Shown: piece after piece, positions 5,926 through 13,459 of the stretch
Numbering within the stretch: the first letter of the stretch is position 1
How the letters are laid out: each line of letters begins with the position of its first letter
Source: Hoeflea sp.
GTDB taxonomy: Bacteria > Pseudomonadota > Alphaproteobacteria > Rhizobiales > Rhizobiaceae
Reading direction: 5' to 3'
Length of the DNA stretch: 64,000 nt
Assembly: GCF_014359905.1 (NCBI RefSeq)
Contig: NZ_JACIYP010000001.1
Location: 7,758-71,757, forward strand
Program-made: the position numbers and the translations under genes
Notes under the pieces: model-generated
What the model saw: the letters and a program-made list of their open reading frames with translations, nothing else
What the model was told of the DNA's origin: nothing
The model's database searches: none

Positions 5926-5952
5926 ATTCAAGAGCTTCGAAAGGGTGAGACC

Positions 5953-7131
5953 ATGGCATTCGGATTTCGGCTTCCCTGGACCCGGACCGCTGCGCCCCGA
6001 CCGCCTGCGGCCAAGAGCTGGCTGCCGGGCGCGATCGCGGCGCTGGCGGAAAGCGACGGCGCGCGCTGGAGCGGGCGCAGCTATGCGGGCCTTGCGCGCG
6101 AGGGCTTCATGCGCAATCCGGTGGCGCACAGGGCCACGCGGATGATCGCCGAGGCCGCGGCCTCGGTGCCCTGGCTGGTGTTTGACGGCGGCCGCGAACA
6201 GGAGCGGCATCCGGTCCTAGACCTGCTGCAGCGCCCCGACCCGAACGGCGCCGGCTGCGGCTTCTTCGAGACGCTTTACGGGCACCTGGTGCTGTCCGGC
6301 AATGCCTGGATCAACCCGGTTGGCGCCGCTGGACGCATCGCCGGATTGCAGCTGCTCAGGCCCGACCGGATGCGGGTGATCGAGGGGCCGGACGGCTGGC
6401 CGGTGGCTTATGAGCACCAGGCTGGAGGGCGCAGGCAGCGCTTCGCCGCGACACCCGAGGAGGGGCCGGGGCTTTTGCATCTCAAGCTGTTTCATCCGCT
6501 CGACGATCATCTGGGCTTTGCGCCGCTGGAGGCGGCGCTGATGGCGCTGGATCTGCACAATGCGGCGATGAGCTGGAACAAGGCGCTCCTGGACAATTCC
6601 GCCCGGCCGTCGGGCGCGCTGGTCTACCAGCCCAAGGACGGCGGCAATTTGACGCCCGAGCAGTATCAGCGGCTGAAGGCCGAACTCGAGGACGGCTACC
6701 AGGGGGCGCGCCGCGCCGGGCGGCCGATGCTGCTGGAAGGCGGGCTCGACTGGAAGGCGATGGGGCTCACGCCCCGCGACATGGATTTCATCGAGGCCCG
6801 CAACGGCGCCGCGCGCGACATTGCCTTGGCGCTCGGTGTGCCGCCGATGCTGCTCGGCATCCCCGGCGACCTGACCTACGCCAACTACCACGAGGCCAAC
6901 CGGGCCTTCTGCCGCCTGACCGTGCTGCCGCTGGTGGGCCGCACGGCGGCCGCGCTGACGGCCTGGCTGCAGCCGGTCTACGGCGCGGGACTGAAGGTCG
7001 ACTATGACGCAGACCGGCTGCCGGGGCTCTCGGCCGAGCGCGACGCGCTGTGGGCGCGCGTCAGTGCGGCCGATTTCCTGACCGACGCGGAGAAGCGGGA
7101 AGCCGTGGGATATCAGCGTGTTGCGGGCTGA
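5953..7131 (+). CDS. GTA portal protein (gp3), HK97 family
   Basis: A 392-residue HK97-type portal protein, the ring at the head vertex through which DNA enters. Recognisable stretches are MRNPVAHRATRMIAEAAASV, LVLSGNAWINPV, the FHPLDDHLGFAPLEAALMAL region, and the late GVPPMLLGIPGDLTYANYHE motif typical of phage_portal proteins. The length is normal. A weak ribosome binding site (AAGGGTGAG) precedes ATG 5953. It lies just after a terminator, so it may need its own promoter or depend on partial readthrough. Confidence 0.93.
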   Translation: MAFGFRLPWTRTAAPRPPAAKSWLPGAIAALAESDGARWSGRSYAGLAREGFMRNPVAHRATRMIAEAAASVPWLVFDGGREQERHPVLDLLQRPDPNGAGCGFFETLYGHLVLSGNAWINPVGAAGRIAGLQLLRPDRMRVIEGPDGWPVAYEHQAGGRRQRFAATPEEGPGLLHLKLFHPLDDHLGFAPLEAALMALDLHNAAMSWNKALLDNSARPSGALVYQPKDGGNLTPEQYQRLKAELEDGYQGARRAGRPMLLEGGLDWKAMGLTPRDMDFIEARNGAARDIALALGVPPMLLGIPGDLTYANYHEANRAFCRLTVLPLVGRTAAALTAWLQPVYGAGLKVDYDADRLPGLSAERDALWARVSAADFLTDAEKREAVGYQRVAG

Positions 7132-7204
7132 ACCGGATTCGGCTCGGCAAGCGCCTGAATCAGAGTCTGAACGGCGGCTCACGGTGAAGCATGGAGACGC
7201 GGCA

Positions 7205-7525
7205 ATGGCGGATATCGGTCCGGATCCTTCGATGCTGGCGATGCGGATCGCCGGCGCCCTGGCCGGGGCGCTGGTCTCGCTCGCCTACATGATGCCCAGG
7301 AGCGCGCGGGAAGCCGCGGCCCGGGCGATCGCCGGCGTGGTCTCGGGTCTCGTCTTCGGCGGCCCGGCGGGCGTGGCGCTGGCGCAGTGGATGGGCGTGA
7401 GCGGACTGCTGTCGCCCTCCGAGACCCTACTCACCGGCTCGGCGGCGGCCAGCCTGACGGTCTGGTGGGTGCTCGGTGCGCTGGCGCGGATTGCTGCGCG
7501 GACGGGGCGGGGACGGGATATCTAG
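7205..7525 (+). CDS. GTA small membrane-like protein (gp3.5 position)
   Basis: A 106-residue hydrophobic protein between portal and protease. ATG 7205 is chosen because GGAG lies 8 bases upstream. It has two or three hydrophobic segments: MLAMRIAGALAGALVSLAYM, then IAGVVSGLVFGGPAGVALAQ and a last LTVWWVLGALARIAA. Small proteins of this type occur at the same position in other Hyphomicrobiales GTA clusters. Function unknown. Confidence 0.7.
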   Translation: MADIGPDPSMLAMRIAGALAGALVSLAYMMPRSAREAAARAIAGVVSGLVFGGPAGVALAQWMGVSGLLSPSETLLTGSAAASLTVWWVLGALARIAARTGRGRDI

Positions 7526-7561
7526 GATTTCCCTGCGCTTTGACGGGCAAGGCGAGCGCGG

Positions 7562-7740
7562 AACCTCTGCCTCCCCCTTGAGGGGAGGCGGGCGATTGGC
7601 TCGGTGAAGCCGGGACAGAGCCGGTGGGGGGCACGACCTAACCATCTGCATCAGTGCTTGAGGCTTACCCCCACCCCAACCTGGCTCGCGTCACGTGCCG
7701 CTCCCCGTCCTGCGGACCCCCTCAGGGGGGAGGGGCTTAG
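7562..7740. repeat. intergenic repeat-rich gap with CCCCCT/AGGGGG hairpins
   Basis: The 252 bases between gp3.5 and the protease hold CTCCCCCTTGAGGGGAG (about 7571-7587), the phrase TACCCCCACCCCAACCTGGC and CCCCCTCAGGGGGG (about 7717-7730). Such C/G-run hairpins form a widespread intergenic repeat in rhizobial genomes and are not known to be coding. No gene is seen here. Confidence 0.5.
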
Positions 7741-7777
7741 CCCGCAAGCATCGCGAAACATCTCGAAGGATAGAACC

Positions 7778-9742
7778 ATGACACCTGACTGGAGCGCATC
7801 CGGACGGCAGCACAAGCGTGTTGATCTGGCGCTGGAAGACGTGAGCGGCGACGGTAGTTTCTCGGGGTACGCCAGCCTGTTTGGCGCGGTCGATCTCGGC
7901 CGTGACGTGATCGAGCCCGGGGCCTTTGCCGCTTCCTTGAAGCGCCGGGGGGCGGGCGATGTGCGGATGCTGTTCCAGCACGATCCCGACCAGCCGATCG
8001 GCCGCTGGCTGTCGATCCGCGAGGATGCGCGGGGCTTGCATGTCGAGGGCAAGCTGTCGCTCGGCGTGGCCCGGGCGCGGGAAGTGCACGAGCTGATGAA
8101 ATCCGGCGCGCTCGACGGTCTGTCGATCGGCTTCCAGACCATCCGCGCCCGCACCGAGGCCAAGGGCGGCGTGCGCCGGATCCTGAGCGCCGACCTCTGG
8201 GAGATCTCGGTGGTGACGTTTCCGATGCAGCCGGGCGCGCGGGTGACCGCGGTCAAGGCCGCGGGAGGTGCGCCGCTCACCGTGCGCGACCTCGAACGAA
8301 GGCTCACGCGGGATGCGGGGCTCTCCAGACGCCAGGCGCGCGGGCTGATTGCCCGCGGCCATGGCGGCCTTCCGGACCGGCGGGACGCCGGCCCGGAGGA
8401 TCTCGAACGCCTGGAACGCAAGCTCAGAACCCTGACCGGGGCGCTGGCCGGTTCCGCCCCATTCCCTGACCTGACCCTGTCGAAAGGACGACCCATGACC
8501 ACGCAGTTGAAAACCAAGACCGGGCGCGCGCCCGAAACCAAGAGCGTCGACGCCGATATCGCCGGCGCCTTCGAGGACTTCATGTCCGCGTTCGAGCACT
8601 ACAAGCAGACCAACGAGCAGCGGCTCGCCGAGATCGAGCGCCGCGGCGGCGATGTGCTGTTCGAGGAAAAGATGACCCGGATCGACCAGGCGCTCGACGA
8701 GCAGAAGCGCACGATGGACGCGTTGCTCCTCAAGCGCGCCCGCCCGGACCTGGGGCGCGGCGGCGGCGGAGCGCCGAGCGCGGTGCGCCAGGCCTTTGAC
8801 GCCTATGTGCGGCGCGGCGACGAGGCCGGGCTGCGCCAGGGCGAACTCAAGGCGATGTCGGCGGGCAGCGACCCTGACGGCGGCTACCTGGTGCCCGACG
8901 AACTCGACAGCGAAATCGGCCGGCGGCTCTCCGAGCTCTCGCCGATCCGTTCGATCGCGACGGTGCGGCAGGTCTCGGGCGCGGTGCTGAAGAAGCCGTT
9001 TGCGCTGAACGGGATGGCCACCGGCTGGGTGGGCGAGACCGACGCGCGGCCGCAGACGGCCTCGCCGCAGCTGACCGAGCTGCAGTTCCCCACCATGGAG
9101 CTCTACGCCATGCCGGCGGCCACTGCCTCGCTGATCGAGGATGGGGCGCTCGACATCGAGGGCTGGATCGCTGCCGAAGTGGAAGCCGCCTTCGCCGAGC
9201 AGGAGGGGGCCGCCTTCGTTGCGGGCGACGGAGTCAACAAGCCGCGCGGCTTCCTCGATTACCCCGACGTGGCGGAGAGCGCCTGGACCTGGGGCAGCCT
9301 CGGCCATATCGCGACCGGAATGGATGGCGGGTTCGGCACCGACCCGTCGGACCGGCTGGTCGAGCTGATCTATGCGCTGAAGGCCGGCCACCGGCAGAAC
9401 GGCCGCTTCGTGATGAACCGCAAGACGCAGGCGCAGATCCGCAAGTTCAAGGATGGCGACGGCAACTATCTCTGGATGCCGCCGGCGGGCGCGGGGCAGG
9501 CGGCCTCGCTGATGGGCTTCCCGGTGGTCGAGGCGGAAGACATGCCCGACATCGCCACGGGCGCGCTGTCGATCGCCTTCGGCGATTTCCGCCGCGGCTA
9601 TCTGGTGGTCGACCGGACAGGCGTGCGCATCCTGCGCGATCCCTATTCGGCCAAGCCCTATGTGCTGTTCTACACCACCAAGCGCGTGGGCGGTGGGGTG
9701 CAGAATTTCGAGGCGATCAAGCTGCTGAAATTCTCCGCCTGA
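7778..9742 (+). CDS. GTA prohead protease fused in frame to major capsid protein (gp4-gp5)
   Basis: One open frame of 654 residues runs from ATG 7778 (AAGGA upstream). Residues 1-239 are an HK97-type prohead protease (peptidase family S78), with SFSGYASLFGAVDLGRDVI, MLFQHDPDQPIGRW (His motif) and LDGLSIGFQTI (catalytic Ser). Residues 240-654 are the capsid protein. In related clusters these are separate genes. Here no stop separates them: the linker reads PDLTLSKGRPM. The capsid keeps its own start and ribosome binding site at 8495, so both a fusion and a free capsid could be made. A TGA close by in another frame suggests that a small indel removed the ancestral stop. Confidence 0.85.
   Translation: MTPDWSASGRQHKRVDLALEDVSGDGSFSGYASLFGAVDLGRDVIEPGAFAASLKRRGAGDVRMLFQHDPDQPIGRWLSIREDARGLHVEGKLSLGVARAREVHELMKSGALDGLSIGFQTIRARTEAKGGVRRILSADLWEISVVTFPMQPGARVTAVKAAGGAPLTVRDLERRLTRDAGLSRRQARGLIARGHGGLPDRRDAGPEDLERLERKLRTLTGALAGSAPFPDLTLSKGRPMTTQLKTKTGRAPETKSVDADIAGAFEDFMSAFEHYKQTNEQRLAEIERRGGDVLFEEKMTRIDQALDEQKRTMDALLLKRARPDLGRGGGGAPSAVRQAFDAYVRRGDEAGLRQGELKAMSAGSDPDGGYLVPDELDSEIGRRLSELSPIRSIATVRQVSGAVLKKPFALNGMATGWVGETDARPQTASPQLTELQFPTMELYAMPAATASLIEDGALDIEGWIAAEVEAAFAEQEGAAFVAGDGVNKPRGFLDYPDVAESAWTWGSLGHIATGMDGGFGTDPSDRLVELIYALKAGHRQNGRFVMNRKTQAQIRKFKDGDGNYLWMPPAGAGQAASLMGFPVVEAEDMPDIATGALSIAFGDFRRGYLVVDRTGVRILRDPYSAKPYVLFYTTKRVGGGVQNFEAIKLLKFSA
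8495..9742 (+). CDS. GTA major capsid protein (gp5), HK97 fold, internal start
   Basis: A 415-residue major capsid protein in the same frame as the protease. AAAGGA lies 8 bases before ATG 8495, strongly indicating independent initiation. The order is classic HK97: a charged coiled-coil scaffolding segment (FEDFMSAFEHYKQTNEQRLA), then SAGSDPDGGYLVPDELDSEI, which marks the start of the mature capsid after protease cleavage. The shell domain runs from there to the C-terminus, ending AYVLFYTTKR-like strands and FEAIKLLKFSA. It builds the head shell and would be processed by the protease encoded just upstream. Confidence 0.88.
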   Translation: MTTQLKTKTGRAPETKSVDADIAGAFEDFMSAFEHYKQTNEQRLAEIERRGGDVLFEEKMTRIDQALDEQKRTMDALLLKRARPDLGRGGGGAPSAVRQAFDAYVRRGDEAGLRQGELKAMSAGSDPDGGYLVPDELDSEIGRRLSELSPIRSIATVRQVSGAVLKKPFALNGMATGWVGETDARPQTASPQLTELQFPTMELYAMPAATASLIEDGALDIEGWIAAEVEAAFAEQEGAAFVAGDGVNKPRGFLDYPDVAESAWTWGSLGHIATGMDGGFGTDPSDRLVELIYALKAGHRQNGRFVMNRKTQAQIRKFKDGDGNYLWMPPAGAGQAASLMGFPVVEAEDMPDIATGALSIAFGDFRRGYLVVDRTGVRILRDPYSAKPYVLFYTTKRVGGGVQNFEAIKLLKFSA

Positions 9743-9830
9743 GCCTCAGGACAAAGCTTCGAGACGAACTCTCTCCCGGACTTTCCGGGGGAGGGATCTG
9801 CACCCCCGCGCCAAAATCCCGGAGACCGCC

Positions 9831-10397
9831 ATGACCCTGATTGAGACCGATCCGCCGCTCGCGGAACCGGTGACGCTTGCCGAACTGAAGGCGCATCTGC
9901 GCATCGATGCGGCCGACGAGGACGAACTGCTCGAAGGCCTGATCCGGGTTGCGCGCGCGCATCTCGAAGCGGTGACCGGCGTGGCGCTGATGAGCCAGGG
10001 ATTCCGGCTGGCTCTCGACGACTGGCCGCGCGGCGGCGTGATTCAGCTGATGAGAACGCCGGTGCAAACCATTGACGCGATTCTGGTTTATGATGCCCAG
10101 GGCGAGCCGCAGAACCTCGCATTGTCCGCCATGCTGCTCGACGCCACCGCGCGGCCGGCGCGGCTGGTGATCCGCGAGCGGCCCAGGCCGGGCCAGCCGA
10201 TCAACGGCATCGAGATCGAGTTCACCGCGGGCTTCGGCTCGGCGCTGGAAGTGCCGCCGGAACTCAAGCGCGCGATCCTCGTCCATGCCGCCCATCTCTA
10301 TGAATTCCGCGGCGCGGTGACGCCGGACATGCAGCCGGCCGCCATTCCCGCAGGCTACGAACGGTTGATCGCGCCCTGGCTGAGGCGGGCATTGTGA
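9831..10397 (+). CDS. GTA head-tail connector (gp6-like)
   Basis: A 188-residue adaptor that would dock on the portal. The N-terminus LAEPVTLAELKAHLRIDAAD, followed by DELLEGLIRVARAHLEAVTG, is the signature of phage gp6-like/phiE125 gp8-type connectors. A beta-rich centre (LALDDWPRGGVIQLMRTPVQ) and a helical end with ILVHAAHLYEFRGAV follow. The stop overlaps the next start (TGATG), so the two are translationally coupled. Confidence 0.88.
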   Translation: MTLIETDPPLAEPVTLAELKAHLRIDAADEDELLEGLIRVARAHLEAVTGVALMSQGFRLALDDWPRGGVIQLMRTPVQTIDAILVYDAQGEPQNLALSAMLLDATARPARLVIRERPRPGQPINGIEIEFTAGFGSALEVPPELKRAILVHAAHLYEFRGAVTPDMQPAAIPAGYERLIAPWLRRAL

Positions 10398-10732
10398 TGG
10401 GCGCGCTGTTTGTCGATCCGGGCCGGCTGAACGCGCGACTGTCGCTGGAGACGCCCGAGCAGGCGCCTGACGGGCAGGGTGGTGTCAGCGAGGGCTGGAC
10501 GCCGGTGGCCTCTCTCTGGGGGCGGATCGAGCCGTTGCGCGCGAGCCCCGATGAAGTGGCCGGAGCGGCGGTCGCGGTGGTCAGCCACCGTGTCACCATC
10601 CGCCACCGCGAGGGCGTCGAGCACGCCATGCGGTTTGTGCACAGGGGCCGGGGTCTCGTCATCCGCGCCGTGCGCGATCCCGACGAGACCCGCCGCTACC
10701 TGGTCTGCGACTGCGAGGAGGTGATGTCATGA
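10397..10732 (+). CDS. GTA head closure / head-tail adaptor protein (gp7)
   Basis: A 111-residue protein of the SPP1 gp16-like head-closure family, starting MGALFVDPGRLNARLSLE. The typical central W-x-x-x-P pattern is seen in WTPVASLWGRIEPLRAS, followed by VVSHRVTIRHREGVEHAM and FVHRGRGLVIRAVRDPDETR. ATG 10397 overlaps the preceding TGA; a GTG one codon earlier is possible. It caps the connector ring and prepares it for tail joining. Confidence 0.87.
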   Translation: MGALFVDPGRLNARLSLETPEQAPDGQGGVSEGWTPVASLWGRIEPLRASPDEVAGAAVAVVSHRVTIRHREGVEHAMRFVHRGRGLVIRAVRDPDETRRYLVCDCEEVMS

Positions 10733-11127
10733 GCGCCAATGCGGTGCAGAAGGCGGTGGTCGAGCGCCTCGCCGGGGATGCCGGTGTCACCGCGATCATC
10801 GGGGCGGGCCGGATTTTCGACCGGCTGATCACCCGCGCCGAGCCGCCTTACCTGGTGCTGGGCGAAGCCACTGCCAGCGACTTCTCCACTGGCGACGGGT
10901 CGGGAAGCGAGCACCGGTTCGAGATCGAGGCCTGGAGCAAGGACAACGGCCGCAAGCAGGCGGCAGCGCTGGCGGACGCCGTGCGCACGGCACTGCATGA
11001 CGCGGATCTCGCGCTCGAGGGCGCAGTGCTGATCAATCTGCGCCACGAACGCACGGTGAGCCGGCGCGCACCCAAATCCGGATTGCACGTGGCGCGGCTG
11101 AGGTTTCGCGCGGTGACCGAGCCGTGA
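10729..11127 (+). CDS. GTA tail completion protein (gp8), DUF3168
   Basis: A 132-residue DUF3168 protein starting within the stop of gp7 (ATGA overlap). Characteristic stretches are SANAVQKAVVERLAGDAGV, YLVLGEATASDFSTGDG, FEIEAWSKDNGRKQAAALAD and VLINLRHERTVSRRAP. The family forms the tail terminator ring that ends tube polymerisation and joins tail to head. Length and position are normal. Confidence 0.87.
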   Translation: MSANAVQKAVVERLAGDAGVTAIIGAGRIFDRLITRAEPPYLVLGEATASDFSTGDGSGSEHRFEIEAWSKDNGRKQAAALADAVRTALHDADLALEGAVLINLRHERTVSRRAPKSGLHVARLRFRAVTEP

Positions 11128-11170
11128 GCGATGGCCGCTCCCCCAAATCACACTCTGAAAGGACACTTCC

Positions 11171-11578
11171 ATGACGGCCCAGAAAGGCAAGGACCTGCTC
11201 GTCAAGATCGACGATGGCGGGAATTTCGTGACCATCGCCGGCCTGCGCGCAAGGCGGCTCGCGTTCAACGCGCAGGCGGTCGACATCACCGACGCCGAAT
11301 CCGCCGGGCGCTGGCGCGAACTGCTGGGCGGGGCGGGCGTGCAGCGCGCGGCGCTGTCGGGCGGCGGGCTGTTCAAGGACCAGGCGAGCGACGCGCTGAC
11401 CCGCGCGGTGTTCTTCGCCACCGAGATCCGCGCCTGGCAGGTGGTGATCCCGGCTTTCGGCACCGTCACCGGCCCGTTCCAGATCACCGCGCTCGAATAT
11501 GCCGGGCGCCATGACGGTGAGATGACCTTCGAGATCGCACTGGAATCCGCCGGCGCACTCGTCTTCGCGGCCTTGTGA
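11171..11578 (+). CDS. GTA major tail tube protein (gp9)
   Basis: A 135-residue tail tube protein of the TP901-1 type, starting MTAQKGKDLLVKIDDGGNFV with AAAGGAC upstream of ATG 11171. Then come RRLAFNAQAVDITDAESAGR, the conserved first part of the tube fold, and a final strand region MTFEIALESAGALVFAAL. Rings of it would stack to form the tail tube. Confidence 0.9.
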   Translation: MTAQKGKDLLVKIDDGGNFVTIAGLRARRLAFNAQAVDITDAESAGRWRELLGGAGVQRAALSGGGLFKDQASDALTRAVFFATEIRAWQVVIPAFGTVTGPFQITALEYAGRHDGEMTFEIALESAGALVFAAL

Positions 11579-11585
11579 GGCGGCA

Positions 11586-12005
11586 ATGGGCGTTCATCCC
11601 AACCGCCGCCGCGGCGAGATCGCGGCCACGTTCGACGGCGAGACGCGGCTGATGTGCCTGACTCTCGGCGCGCTGGCCGAACTCGAAAGCGCCTTCGGCG
11701 TGGGCAATCTCGCCGAACTTGCGGGCCGCTTCAAGGCGGGCCGGCTGTCGGCGGGGGATATCATCCGCATTCTCGGCGCCGGGCTTCGCGGCGCGGGCAA
11801 CGCTTTCAGCGAAGAGGATGTTGCCGTCATGTCGGTGGAGGGCGGGGCGGCAGGCTTCGCCCGGATTGCCACCGAACTGCTGTGGGTGAGTTTTGGCGGC
11901 GCATTCGAGACTTCAAGCGCATCACCGGATCGGGAAGGATCACGGCCTGTCGCACCTCCGGGCAGGCCGGAAAACCCTCCCGGGCCGCAGGCGGCAGCGC
12001 GGTGA
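11586..12005 (+). CDS. GTA gp10, tail assembly chaperone-like protein
   Basis: A 139-residue protein of the GTA-gp10 family. It starts VHPNRRRGEIAATFDGETRL after Met-Gly and contains the diagnostic LTLGALAELESAFGVGNLAE and ILGAGLRGAGNAFSEEDVAV. In tailed phages the gene at this place encodes a tail assembly chaperone that works with its downstream partner on the tape measure protein. Its TGA overlaps the GTG start of the next gene. Confidence 0.87.
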   Translation: MGVHPNRRRGEIAATFDGETRLMCLTLGALAELESAFGVGNLAELAGRFKAGRLSAGDIIRILGAGLRGAGNAFSEEDVAVMSVEGGAAGFARIATELLWVSFGGAFETSSASPDREGSRPVAPPGRPENPPGPQAAAR

Positions 12006-12802
12006 CGGAGAGGACCCGGACGTTTTTCCCCTGGGCGTCCGTGATACGCTTCGGCCTCGCCCGCCTGCGGCTGACTCCACAAGCCTTCTGGCGCCTGAGC
12101 CTTGTCGAACTGACCGCGCTGATCGGCGCGGTAGACCTGCCCGAGATGGCGACGCGGCAGGGACTTGAAGCGCTGATGCTCAGTTTCCGGACACGAAAGA
12201 AAACAAGGAGCCCGCCAATGGTTGAAGAGCCGAACCTGAATGTGAGCGTCGAGCTCGATCTCAACGGCGCCGACCGGGCGCTCGACGAGCTCCGGGACAA
12301 GGCCGATGCCTTTGGCGGCGCGCTGTCCGGGGCCTTGAAAGCGGCCACCGTCGACGGCCGCAATCTCGACGATGTGCTGCGCACGCTGGGCGCGCGCATG
12401 GTGGGCATCGCGCTCGACACGGGCATGAAGCCGATCGAGCAGCTGATCAGCAGCTCGATCTCCGGCCTGACAGGCAGTCTGGGCCGGGTGCTGCCCTTTG
12501 CCCAGGGCGGCGTGCCGGGGCGGCCGACACCCTTCGCCGATGGCGGTGTGGTGGGCGGACCATCCTATTTTCCGATGCAGGGCGGCGAAGTCGGGCTGAT
12601 GGGGGAAGCGGGCGCCGAGGCGATCCTGCCCTTGAGCCGCGGGCCTGACGGCAGGCTCGGCGTGGCCGCGGGCGGAAGCGGCCAGGCGGTCAACGTGACG
12701 TTTAACGTGACCACGCCGGATGCCCAGAGTTTTTCCAAATCCGAGGCGCAGATCACCGCCATGCTGGCCCGCGCGGTCGGTCGCGGCCGGCGCGGGCTGT
12801 GA
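12002..12802 (+). CDS. GTA gp10.1 tail chaperone fused in frame to tape measure (gp11)
   Basis: A 266-residue frame starts at GTG 12002, overlapping the gp10 stop. Residues 1-72 match the small gp10.1-type phage tail assembly chaperone (VTERTRTFFPWASVIRFG, then LRLTPQAFWRLSLVEL). They should end near LMLSFRTRKKTR, but no stop occurs and the frame continues straight into the tape measure protein that begins at ATG 12218. In related clusters these are separate genes. The downstream gene retains AAGGAG and ATG, so a fusion and a free gp11 could both form. Whether the fusion is really made cannot be told from DNA. Confidence 0.72.
   Translation: MTERTRTFFPWASVIRFGLARLRLTPQAFWRLSLVELTALIGAVDLPEMATRQGLEALMLSFRTRKKTRSPPMVEEPNLNVSVELDLNGADRALDELRDKADAFGGALSGALKAATVDGRNLDDVLRTLGARMVGIALDTGMKPIEQLISSSISGLTGSLGRVLPFAQGGVPGRPTPFADGGVVGGPSYFPMQGGEVGLMGEAGAEAILPLSRGPDGRLGVAAGGSGQAVNVTFNVTTPDAQSFSKSEAQITAMLARAVGRGRRGL
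12218..12802 (+). CDS. GTA tape measure protein (gp11), internal start
   Basis: A 194-residue protein beginning MVEEPNLNVSVELDLNGADR, with AAGGAG 8 bases upstream. The N-terminal part (LDELRDKADAFGGALSGALK, DGRNLDDVLRTLGARM) and the Gly-rich PFAQGGVPG/FADGGVVGGP segment before GLMGEAGAEAILPLSR are typical of the short GTA tape measure. The short length fits a short tail, because this protein sets tail length. Confidence 0.83.
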   Translation: MVEEPNLNVSVELDLNGADRALDELRDKADAFGGALSGALKAATVDGRNLDDVLRTLGARMVGIALDTGMKPIEQLISSSISGLTGSLGRVLPFAQGGVPGRPTPFADGGVVGGPSYFPMQGGEVGLMGEAGAEAILPLSRGPDGRLGVAAGGSGQAVNVTFNVTTPDAQSFSKSEAQITAMLARAVGRGRRGL

Positions 12803-12817
12803 GCGAAAGGGACGGCC

Positions 12818-13459
12818 ATGACCAATGGTTTTCACGAAATTCGGTTTCCGTTGAGGCTCTCGCTCGGCGCCAGCGGCGGGCCGGGCCGGCGCACCGACAT
12901 CGTGGCGCTGTCGAATGGCGGCGAGACCCGCAACGCGCGCTGGGCCGATGCGCGGCGGCGCTATGACGCGGGCACCGGCCTGCGCGGCCTGGAGGATCTC
13001 TACGAGCTCACCGCCTTTTTCGAGGCGCGGCGCGGCCAGCTTTACGGCTTCCGGTTTCGCGACCCGGTGGATCACGCCTCGGCGCCGCCGGGGCAGGCGA
13101 TCAGGGCCACCGATCAGCTGATCGGCACGGGCGACGGGGTTCAGTCTGTGTTCGCGCTTGCCAAGACCTATGCCGACGCGGGCGGCGCAACGGTGCGCAG
13201 GATCGAAAAGCCCCTCGTCGGCAGTGTTGTCGTGGCGGTGGGCGGCGTGACCCTCGATCCGGACGACTATGCGGTGGACAGCGCCACCGGCCTGGTGACG
13301 ATCATTGCGGGAATGGTTCCCGCGCCCGGAGCGCAAGTGACCGCAGGCTTCGAGTTCGACATTCCTGTGCGCTTCGACACCGACCGCATCGAGATCAGCC
13401 TGGCGGCGTTCAAGGCGGGGTCCGCGCCGAGCGTGCCTTTGATGGAGATCAAGCCATGA
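12818..13459 (+). CDS. GTA distal tail protein (gp12), DUF2460
   Basis: A 213-residue DUF2460 protein starting MTNGFHEIRFPLRLSLGASG. The markers are WADARRRYDAGTGLRGLEDL, TAFFEARRGQLYGFRFRDPV and DDYAVDSATGLVTIIAG. It forms the ring at the distal end of the tail tube and links tube to baseplate hub. Its stop overlaps the start of gp13 (ATGA), so translation is coupled. Confidence 0.92.
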   Translation: MTNGFHEIRFPLRLSLGASGGPGRRTDIVALSNGGETRNARWADARRRYDAGTGLRGLEDLYELTAFFEARRGQLYGFRFRDPVDHASAPPGQAIRATDQLIGTGDGVQSVFALAKTYADAGGATVRRIEKPLVGSVVVAVGGVTLDPDDYAVDSATGLVTIIAGMVPAPGAQVTAGFEFDIPVRFDTDRIEISLAAFKAGSAPSVPLMEIKP

